Position numbers and translations under genes: made by a program | Assembly (NCBI GenBank): GCA_022708385.1 | Contig: JAKIYU010000054.1 | Coordinates: 1 to 12,043 of the forward strand | Direction: 5' to 3' | Length of the DNA stretch: 12,043 bases | From: Bacteroidota bacterium | GTDB lineage: Bacteria > Bacteroidota > Bacteroidia > Bacteroidales > PXBB01 | Notes under the pieces: generated by a model | What the model saw: the letters and a program-made list of their open reading frames with translations, nothing else | Database searches by the model: none | What the model was told of the DNA's origin: nothing | Part shown: positions 1 to 5,956 of the stretch, piece by piece | Position numbering within the stretch: position 1 is the stretch's first letter | Layout of the letters: every line of letters starts with the position of its first letter

Positions 1-130
1 TAGTGAGGACATTATCTTCGAGTTTAAGAGGCATAATTGGTTCAAACCATGTTGTAAAAGTCTGACTCGAGATGTTATCCCTGATAATATTCAAACAATT
101 ATTCCAAACCTCTTTATAACTTCTGTTCAT
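1..130 (-). CDS. dnaA: DnaA chromosomal replication initiator, N-terminal fragment (runs off the left edge)
   Basis: Only the first 43 codons are present; the gene continues past base 1. The minus strand reads M-N-R-S-Y-K-E-V-W-N-N-C-L from the ATG at 130, followed by QTFTTWFEPIMPLKLED. This is the hallmark of DnaA domain I in Bacteroidota: a tryptophan and cysteine in the first helix, then a Q-T-[FY]-x-T-W-F-x-P-I-x-P-L core. Domain I mediates DnaA self-association and helicase loading; the AAA+ ATPase and DNA-binding domains would lie outside the window. The start is well placed because an in-frame TAG lies only ten codons upstream. DnaA binds origin DNA and opens it to start chromosome replication. 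Recognition rests on this short motif-rich stretch, but the match is specific. Confidence 0.88.
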   Translation of the reverse strand, partial: MNRSYKEVWNNCLNIIRDNISSQTFTTWFEPIMPLKLEDNVLT

Positions 131-265
131 TTTACTCAAAAAATCTTCTTGTTTTGCCTAAATTAATTCATTATTAGTAAGTTATACTTCAGGAGCCAAA
201 ACATCTAATTTCCGACAAATATTTAAATAAAAAAATTAAAAAAAAAATTTTTTTATACTTGATTA
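131..265. other. Very AT-rich gap upstream of dnaA
   Basis: No gene lies in these 135 bases, between the nucleotidase stop codon and the dnaA start. The block 221-290 has only 4 G/C in 70 bases and consists of A and T tracts, including a self-complementary A10T7 run at 238-254. It could hold the dnaA promoter, an AT-only transcription stop for the upstream gene, or a duplex-unwinding element. A weak TAnnTTTG-like -7 element (TAATTTAG on the minus strand, 158-165) has no TTG at the right distance. No good match to the DnaA box TTATCCACA was found here, so an origin is not established. Confidence 0.5.
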
Positions 266-1213
266 TTAATTTTTTTTTGTTGTATAATAAGCCGCAAATT
301 TTATCTTTGATTTCCTTTCGAAGTAGAAGTCCAATTTACCTAATCTCACACCGTTAGCGCCTTCCTGACAAATAATAATTTCTTTATCATCGGAATTTCG
401 CAATCGGTATGGCTTTTCAATCAAGGTATGCGAATGCCCGCCAAGGATGACATCAATATACTTTGATTGTTTAGCCAGTTTCATATCGCTGATTTGATCA
501 TTTTCGTATTTCAGTCCCAGATGGGAAAGGCAGATAATCAAATCGCAATTAAGTTCTTTTTTCAGTTTATAAGCTATAGCTGCAGCTGTTTCAGCAGGGT
601 CTTTATATACTGTATTGCCATAAAGTGCCGGGCTTACAAGGCCACTTAGTCCGACACCCAGTCCCATAACGCCAATTTTCAGATTTTCCACTTCAAATAT
701 TTTGTACGGGATAGTTTTGTCTTTCATAGGTGTATTGCTGAAATCGTAGTTTGAGCAAATAAAGGGAAATTCGGCATTTTTCATTACCTCGGCCAGTTTA
801 TCGAGGCCGTTATCAAATTCGTGATTTCCAATGGTGCAGGCATTATACCCCATACGACTCATGAGTTTGAACTCAAGTTCGCCATCGTATTTATTAAAAT
901 AAGGTGTGCCCTGAAAAATATCTCCTGAGTCAAAAAGAAGTACATGAGGTTCTTCATTCCTTATTTTTTTAATAATGGCAGCTCTGCGTGCAAAGCCTCC
1001 CATACCAGGGTTTTTAGAGTCGTTGGGAGGAAAAGGTTCTATACGGCTGTGGGTATCGTTTGTATGGAGAATGGTCAATTTAAGCAGATTCTTACGGGCA
1101 TACGATAAAAGGGGTGATTGGCTAAGCCCCACCAAAGCGCCTGCAGTAATCATCTGTTTTATAAATTCTCTTCTGCTATTCAAAGTAAATTCTGTTATCA
1201 AGTTTAGCATCAA
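266..1213 (-). CDS. Secreted metallophosphatase, catalytic half of a split 5'-nucleotidase (UshA/CD73 N-domain type)
   Basis: This is a 315-residue calcineurin-like phosphoesterase that should hydrolyse nucleotides or related phosphoesters outside the cytoplasm. All five metal and catalytic motifs are visible: NDTH (Asp53, His55), DSGDIFQG (Asp98), GNHE (Asn130, His131), SHLG (His231) and GGHSH (His260, His262). The N-terminus carries S-R-R-E-F-I-K followed by a hydrophobic stretch, a twin-arginine (Tat) export signal, so folded, metal-loaded protein is probably exported. The protein ends where the UshA N-domain normally ends and lacks the C-terminal substrate domain, which is encoded by the adjacent upstream gene. 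ATG 1213 overlaps that gene by 38 bases. A TTG at 1183, just before NSRREF, would reduce the overlap to 8 bases and is a real alternative. The family call is certain; the exact substrate is not. Confidence 0.88.
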   Translation of the reverse strand: MMLNLITEFTLNSRREFIKQMITAGALVGLSQSPLLSYARKNLLKLTILHTNDTHSRIEPFPPNDSKNPGMGGFARRAAIIKKIRNEEPHVLLFDSGDIFQGTPYFNKYDGELEFKLMSRMGYNACTIGNHEFDNGLDKLAEVMKNAEFPFICSNYDFSNTPMKDKTIPYKIFEVENLKIGVMGLGVGLSGLVSPALYGNTVYKDPAETAAAIAYKLKKELNCDLIICLSHLGLKYENDQISDMKLAKQSKYIDVILGGHSHTLIEKPYRLRNSDDKEIIICQEGANGVRLGKLDFYFERKSKIKFAAYYTTKKN

Positions 1214-1943
1214 TAGTTTTCTTCAAGGCGGTTTGTTCCTTTATATAATCAATAATGGCATCCCTGACGAGGTAATTGATAGAAATTTTTCGTACAGGAT
1301 TGGAGAAGAAAGACATTTTATCGCCGCCATTAGCCAGATAATCCGAGGTGGTAATAAAATAGTTCTTATTAAGGTCAAGCGGTACATTGTTTATGGTAAT
1401 TTTTCCAGCTTTATCGTCTTTTATACCCACAACAGCGCCTGCTAAAGGCAAGCCTTTGCAAGCAGCAATAAAATTGAACATTTCAAGCACCTTTTCGCCT
1501 TTGAGTTCGAGAATAACTATTTCATTGTCGAAGGGCATAATTTCGTAAATATTGCGGGTGGTTAATGCGCCTTCGGGCAATGGAGCCCTCAGTCCCCCAT
1601 TGTTAAGGAGAGCAATATGGGCAACAATGCCGTTTTTCAATTCCCCATTTTTTTTATTTGTCTGGTTCAGAACGATGTCTGCAATAAGATTATTGAGAAG
1701 GCCTTCGGGGTTCGATTTAAAAATGAGTCTTTCAGAATAGCCTATGATCTCGTTCATTTGCGAATCGAGAGATAATTTATATGGCAATACCAAAGCATTG
1801 ATCAAACTATCTTCAGGAGCGGCCAAAGAGTCAATTTTAACAACAGATGCATCGCTGCCAGTCTTGAGAAATACCGATGCGCAGGATGCTAAAAATAAAG
1901 CAGAAATTACTGTAAATAAATGCGTTAGTCTTTTGAAATGCAT
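1176..1943 (-). CDS. Lipoprotein with 5'-nucleotidase C-terminal (substrate-binding) domain
   Basis: About 255 residues matching the C-terminal domain of UshA/CD73-type 5'-nucleotidases, which binds the nucleoside base between aromatic residues and moves onto the metal site. Visible motifs are NNGGLRAPLPEGALT, YEIMPFDN and TSDYLANGGDKM; in the last, a Tyr sits where CD73 has its base-stacking Phe. A type II signal peptide with lipobox L-A-S-C makes this a lipoprotein (Cys21 counted from the chosen start). The frame is open to an ATG at 1973, but 1943 is chosen because it gives a normal lipoprotein N-terminus (MHFKRLTHLF) and because a candidate -7 element covers 1971-1978. There is no phosphoesterase domain, so it presumably works with the product of the next gene, which begins before this one stops. 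Confidence 0.83.
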   Translation of the reverse strand: MHFKRLTHLFTVISALFLASCASVFLKTGSDASVVKIDSLAAPEDSLINALVLPYKLSLDSQMNEIIGYSERLIFKSNPEGLLNNLIADIVLNQTNKKNGELKNGIVAHIALLNNGGLRAPLPEGALTTRNIYEIMPFDNEIVILELKGEKVLEMFNFIAACKGLPLAGAVVGIKDDKAGKITINNVPLDLNKNYFITTSDYLANGGDKMSFFSNPVRKISINYLVRDAIIDYIKEQTALKKTIDAKLDNRIYFE

Positions 1944-1970
1944 GAAACGAAAAAAAAAATTACAAGCCAA

Positions 1971-2001
1971 CAATATTAATATAAAAAAATTCTTAAAACA
2001 A
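1971..2001 (-). promoter_or_regulatory. Candidate promoter of the split nucleotidase operon
   Basis: Reading the minus strand, TTG (2001-1999) is followed after 20 bases by TAATATTG (1978-1971). This fits the Bacteroidota primary sigma pattern TTTG / TAnnTTTG with one mismatch in the -7 element. Transcription would begin near 1964, which supports the 1943 start for the lipoprotein. This is pattern matching in AT-rich DNA and is not proven. Confidence 0.4.
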
Positions 2002-2079
2002 GAGATAAATAAAAATAAATCTAATTTAGAATTGGTTTAAAATTACATTAAGTGAGGTTTGGAACTATATATCTGAATA

Positions 2080-2111
2080 TATGTTTTTAATTAATTTTTA
2101 ATTTAATTTTG
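2080..2111 (+). promoter_or_regulatory. Candidate promoter of asnB
   Basis: TATG (2080-2083), a one-mismatch -33 element, is followed after 20 bases by TAATTTTG (2104-2111), a perfect match to the Bacteroidota -7 consensus TAnnTTTG. Transcription would start near 2118, leaving a leader of about 40 bases before the asnB ATG. The remaining 1974-2156 sequence between the divergent genes is AT-rich with no other recognisable element. Confidence 0.5.
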
Positions 2112-2156
2112 GAAGCGGATTGAAGGATTCTGAATAATATTGTAAAAAAATTATGG

Positions 2157-4007
2157 ATGTGTGGTATTTGTGGCATATTTGACCAGTCTGCAGGACCCGA
2201 TGAACGGCGGCTTATAACGGATAAAATGTTGTCGGCACAAATGCATCGGGGGCCTGATGGTTCATTTTCATGGCATGAGGAGGGAGGTGTGAGCCTGGGT
2301 CACAACCGTCTTAAAATAATTGACTTGTCGGATGAGGCCAATCAGCCGATGGAAAAAGACGGATACATTATTGCATTTAACGGCGAGGTTTATAATTATG
2401 TTGAATTAAAAGAGATACTTGTCCGGCGTGGGTACACTTTCCGTACTACTTCCGACACAGAAGTTATATTGGCGGCATATATGGAATGGGGCAGCCAATG
2501 TGTTGAGCAATTTGTGGGGATGTGGGCTTTTGTGATATGGGATAAAGAAAAAAGAGCACTGTTTTGTTCGCGCGACAGGTTTGGCATCAAGCCTTTTTAT
2601 TATATATTGAAAGATTGCCGTTTTTACTTTGCTTCGGAATACAAATCGCTAAAACAAACGCCCTTATTTGACAACAAACTAAATACTGCACAGTTTAACA
2701 GAGGCATTATGCTCGGTTGGATGTCGTATAATGATGAAACCTATTTTGACTGCATTAAGCAATTACCACCGGCCACAAACCTTGTTGTAACCGAGAACCA
2801 GTTTAATATAAAGAAATACTGGGATTTATCTCGAGACAAAACCCTGATTTTTTCAGGAGATGAGAAGTATTTTGTATTTTATGAGATGTTTAAGGAGTCT
2901 ATAAATATACATCTGCGTTCGGATGTTGTTGTAGGAGGATGCCTGAGTGGCGGTTTAGACAGTTCGAGCATAGCCTCTATGATTTGCAAACACAACCCGG
3001 AAGTAAATTTTAAAACATTCAGTATATATTATGAAGGGGGGCAAAATGTTGATGAACGCGACTTTATTCGAGAAGTTGTGAAGATGTATCCCAATATAAC
3101 CCCCTTTTATCACACACCCAACGACAAGTCTATAGAAGAAAGCTTTGATGATGCTCTCTACTATGCGGATGTGCCATTTGCCGATTCGTCGTATATGTCG
3201 CAATATTTTCTGATGCAACTGGCAGCAAAGAACAAGGTTATAGTGCTGATAGACGGTCAGGGTGCCGATGAATACCTGGCCGGCTATATGCATTCTTTTT
3301 ACAGGTTAATTGCCGATTATCTTAAAGCATTCCGTTTAAGAGAAGCTATAATGCTTACCGGTGCACAGAACAGGCGGCAGGAGTTTGACCTGAGAAAAAA
3401 AATGCTGTTTATCCTGAAAACATTGTTTACACTTACAAACAATGAACAACACATATACCGCAAAGAATTTGAAAGAGCGGCAGGCATACTATCCAGCAAC
3501 TCCAGAGATGGCATGTTTACACTCCCTTCGTTAGATAACAACGACAAGTTTCACAGCTTTTTATACAACCTTATTTTTTACACTTCATTGCCTTCGCTGT
3601 TGCATTATGTTGACAGAAACTCGATGCGTTTTTCGATTGAATCGCGGGTTCCCTTTCTCGACCACCGATTGGTTGAATTTATATTTTCCCTGCCAAAATC
3701 CGATAAGATTAACCGCAGTGCAGAAACCAAATATATATTAAGACGGGGTTTAAAGAGCATTCTACCAACGGCTGTTTCGGAACGCAAGGACAAAAAGGGG
3801 TTTGTGACTCCGGGCGATACACAATGGCTGAGAGGGCCACTGAAAAAGCTCCTTGATATTGATTATACCATGCTGCCCGAATTTGACAATAAAAAGACGA
3901 AGGCACTGATAAATAATTTCAGAAAAGGAGACAACAGTCATTCGAAACTTATATGGAAACTTGCCATAGCAGCTTACTGGCTGAAAGCAAACAAAATTAA
4001 CGGTTAA
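2157..4007 (+). CDS. asnB: Asparagine synthase (glutamine-hydrolysing), AsnB family
   Basis: A 616-residue cytoplasmic enzyme that would transfer ammonia from glutamine to an ATP-activated carboxylate, classically aspartate to asparagine. The start is fixed by Met-Cys-Gly-Ile-Cys-Gly: Cys2 becomes the N-terminal nucleophile of the class II glutaminase domain. Further glutaminase motifs are RGPDG, GHNRLKIIDLS (from residue 48), NGEVYNY, SDTEVILAAY and RDRFGIKPFYY. The synthetase domain has the ATP pyrophosphatase loop SGGLDSS at 264-270, followed by ESRVPFLDHRLVEF and KDKKGFVTP. Full-length and apparently intact. It is the only plus-strand gene here, with its own promoter and no pathway partners beside it. 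Some homologues of this length sit in polysaccharide clusters and amidate other acids, so the acceptor is less certain than the chemistry. It ends 1 base from the convergent ribH. Confidence 0.9.
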   Translation: MCGICGIFDQSAGPDERRLITDKMLSAQMHRGPDGSFSWHEEGGVSLGHNRLKIIDLSDEANQPMEKDGYIIAFNGEVYNYVELKEILVRRGYTFRTTSDTEVILAAYMEWGSQCVEQFVGMWAFVIWDKEKRALFCSRDRFGIKPFYYILKDCRFYFASEYKSLKQTPLFDNKLNTAQFNRGIMLGWMSYNDETYFDCIKQLPPATNLVVTENQFNIKKYWDLSRDKTLIFSGDEKYFVFYEMFKESINIHLRSDVVVGGCLSGGLDSSSIASMICKHNPEVNFKTFSIYYEGGQNVDERDFIREVVKMYPNITPFYHTPNDKSIEESFDDALYYADVPFADSSYMSQYFLMQLAAKNKVIVLIDGQGADEYLAGYMHSFYRLIADYLKAFRLREAIMLTGAQNRRQEFDLRKKMLFILKTLFTLTNNEQHIYRKEFERAAGILSSNSRDGMFTLPSLDNNDKFHSFLYNLIFYTSLPSLLHYVDRNSMRFSIESRVPFLDHRLVEFIFSLPKSDKINRSAETKYILRRGLKSILPTAVSERKDKKGFVTPGDTQWLRGPLKKLLDIDYTMLPEFDNKKTKALINNFRKGDNSHSKLIWKLAIAAYWLKANKING

Positions 4008-4008
4008 A

Positions 4009-4509
4009 TCAGTTTCCCGAAATTTTCCTGCCAAGACTTATCATCTTCATAGCAGCTACAGCGGCTTCAACGCCTTTGTTACCGTGTGTACCTCCTGCCC
4101 TTTCAAGCGCTTGCTGCATATTATCGGTAGTAAGTACGCCAAAAATTACAGGCCTGGCATAATTAAGCCCGATGTTTGAGATGGCACCGGCGACTGTATT
4201 GCAAATAAATTCAAAGTGACGTGTTTCTCCCTGAATAACACAGCCAAGACAGATGACGGCATCGACTTCGAGATGCTCAAACATCCATTGCGCTGCAAGG
4301 GGTAATTCGAAGCTACCGGGAACATATTCCACATTTATGTTGTTTTCAGACACCCCTTGTCTGAGCAAAGTCAAAACGGCACCTTCTTTTAATTTTTCTG
4401 TTACTTCGGGGTTCCATTCTGAAACAACTATGCCTATAGACATACTATCTATATCAGGAATATTTTCGAAAGTAAAATCCGAAAGGTTTGTTTTCTTTTC
4501 TTCAGTCAT
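4009..4509 (-). CDS. ribH: 6,7-dimethyl-8-ribityllumazine synthase
   Basis: A 166-residue lumazine synthase, which condenses 5-amino-6-ribitylaminouracil with 3,4-dihydroxy-2-butanone 4-phosphate in the penultimate step of riboflavin synthesis. The family landmarks appear in order: SEWN (Trp32 at the substrate-stacking aromatic position), PGSFELP, GCVIQGETRHFEF with the proton-donor His98, and VLTTDNMQQALERAGG ending in GNKG. Length is normal for a subunit of the icosahedral 60-mer or pentamer form, with a roughly 20-residue N-terminal extension. It lies 11 bases downstream of the TPR gene in the same direction and is presumably cotranscribed with it. No other riboflavin genes and no FMN riboswitch are visible here. 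Confidence 0.95.
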   Translation of the reverse strand: MTEEKKTNLSDFTFENIPDIDSMSIGIVVSEWNPEVTEKLKEGAVLTLLRQGVSENNINVEYVPGSFELPLAAQWMFEHLEVDAVICLGCVIQGETRHFEFICNTVAGAISNIGLNYARPVIFGVLTTDNMQQALERAGGTHGNKGVEAAVAAMKMISLGRKISGN

Positions 4510-4520
4510 GGCAAGACAAA

Positions 4521-5210
4521 TCAGGCGCCCATGAGTGTTTTCACTCTGGCAATATATTTATCAATATCCCTTCTTTCGGTGCTGTTATAATGTTTGAACT
4601 TAATTTCTTCGTACATTTTAAGGGCATCGGGATAGTTTTTCATTTCTTCATAAGCCCAAGCGGCTTTCATTAAAAATATGGGGGAAGTAAAGTCGTTAGC
4701 ATTTTCTTCAGCAGCTTCTTTATAATATTTAATAGCATTTTCCATATCATTCAGTTCCACATAGGCATCGCCAATAACGCCGAGCGCCATAGCCGAAACA
4801 ATTTTACTTTTAGTGCTGAATTTTTTCATTGTATTGATAGCTTCCTGGTAATTTCCCTGCTTCATATAGATGAGCCCAAGGTAATATTTTGACAGGTTGC
4901 TTGATTTAGTCCAGCCGTAGTTATTGATGATTTCGTTAAAGCCTAAGTAATTGCCATCGCCGTTTAAGGCGAGGTCGAGTGAATCGCTTTCGAAGTATCT
5001 CTGAGCCGTCCAAATCTGGTTCTGGGCTTCAGTTTCGCGGGCACCTATATAATATTTATTTATCAGAATAAAGCCCAGAATAACAATAACAATAGCACCT
5101 ACAATATAGGTAAGGATTTTCTGGTTATTCTCAATGAATTGTTCAGTTTTTGTGAGAGTGCTTTCTACTACATGAATGGTTTCTTCTTGTTTTTCTATCT
5201 TTTTGGCCAT
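4521..5210 (-). CDS. Membrane-anchored tetratricopeptide-repeat protein
   Basis: A 229-residue protein with a charged N-terminal segment, one transmembrane helix at about 32-52 (ILTYIVGAIVIVILGFILI), and a soluble C-terminal part made of TPR-like helix pairs. The clearest repeats are at about 108-131 (YYLGLIYMKQGNYQEAI), 141-166 (GDAYVELNDMENAIKYY) and 178-202 (WAYEEMKNYPDALKMYEE). The layout, a short inside segment, one helix and a TPR domain, resembles YfgM-like proteins, so a scaffold or chaperone-partner role at the membrane is plausible but not shown. Linkage to ribH, 11 bases downstream, is a pairing I recognise from other Bacteroidota; no functional reason is evident. Confidence 0.8.
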   Translation of the reverse strand: MAKKIEKQEETIHVVESTLTKTEQFIENNQKILTYIVGAIVIVILGFILINKYYIGARETEAQNQIWTAQRYFESDSLDLALNGDGNYLGFNEIINNYGWTKSSNLSKYYLGLIYMKQGNYQEAINTMKKFSTKSKIVSAMALGVIGDAYVELNDMENAIKYYKEAAEENANDFTSPIFLMKAAWAYEEMKNYPDALKMYEEIKFKHYNSTERRDIDKYIARVKTLMGA

Positions 5211-5233
5211 AACAGATTAATTTTTTAAAAGTG

Positions 5234-5241
5234 CAAAATTA
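5234..5241 (-). promoter_or_regulatory. Candidate -7 element for the TPR-ribH operon
   Basis: The minus strand reads TAATTTTG here, a perfect TAnnTTTG match, placing a start near 5227 and a leader of about 17 bases before the TPR start codon. No clear TTTG -33 element lies about 20 bases further upstream. The rest of the 86-base gap 5211-5296 is AT-rich with no convincing hairpin terminator behind the response regulator. Confidence 0.42.
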
Positions 5242-5296
5242 ATTTTTTTTATGTATATAGAGACGATTTTTAAAAAAATAATAGAGCGGGTGTCGG

Positions 5297-5956
5297 CTAT
5301 ATTTTTACAATATTGTTTTTTATGGCATACTTAACCAGTTCGACAGTACTTTTAAAGCCTAATTTCTGCATGATATGATTTTTATGTGACTCAACAGTAC
5401 GGACGCTTATAAAAAGTTTATTGGCAATTTCAGCATTGCTAAGGCCTTTTACGAACAGGCCGAGTATTTCAATTTCGCGGGTTGTGAGGGCATTGTCCTT
5501 AGGGGGTGCTTCATCTTCTGCTTTAATTCTTTTTACATAGCTTTTCATAATGATATCGGCAATGGGTTTGCTGAAATACTCTTCATTTCTGTTAACATGC
5601 CTGATAGCTTCGAGCAATTCGGCTTTGGTCGTGTTCTTAGGTAAATAACCTTTAGCACCAGCCTTCAATGCATTGGTAATAAAATCTTCATTAATATACA
5701 TAGATAACATAAGGATTTTAACGCTGGGAAATTCATGGGTGATGATATCGGCAATTTCCACCCCTGATTTTTCGGGCATAGATATATCAAGAACCACCAC
5801 ATCAGGCTTTCTTTGCTTTAACATATCCAATAAGTTAACAAAGCCGGAAGTCTCTCCCACAATTTCTATATCATCGGCATCGGTTAAAAGTGAAATAAGT
5901 CCATCTCTTACAATCTGATGGTCGTCAACGATAAGAATTTTGATTTTGTTGTTCAT
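5297..5956 (-). CDS. NarL/LuxR-family response regulator
   Basis: A 219-residue two-component response regulator with an N-terminal receiver domain and a C-terminal DNA-binding domain. Receiver landmarks are the acidic pair Asp11-Asp12, phosphoacceptor Asp57 in VVVLDISMPEKSG, Ser85 in LMLSMY and Lys107 in GYLPK. The LuxR-type helix-turn-helix near the C-terminus reads LTTREIEILGLFVKGLSNAE followed by the recognition region S-V-R-T-V-E-S-H. All receiver residues needed for phosphorylation are present. It follows the sensor kinase with a 32-base overlap, so the two are almost certainly a cognate, translationally coupled pair. Target genes cannot be read from the sequence; the adjacent lipoprotein and pentapeptide genes are only candidates. 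Confidence 0.93.
   Translation of the reverse strand: MNNKIKILIVDDHQIVRDGLISLLTDADDIEIVGETSGFVNLLDMLKQRKPDVVVLDISMPEKSGVEIADIITHEFPSVKILMLSMYINEDFITNALKAGAKGYLPKNTTKAELLEAIRHVNRNEEYFSKPIADIIMKSYVKRIKAEDEAPPKDNALTTREIEILGLFVKGLSNAEIANKLFISVRTVESHKNHIMQKLGFKSTVELVKYAIKNNIVKI

Noticed and set aside
238..254. A self-complementary A10T7 run as an intrinsic terminator for the nucleotidase operon
   Set aside because: There is no G/C in the stem and no room for a loop, so a stable RNA hairpin is doubtful; it is recorded only as part of the AT-rich gap.
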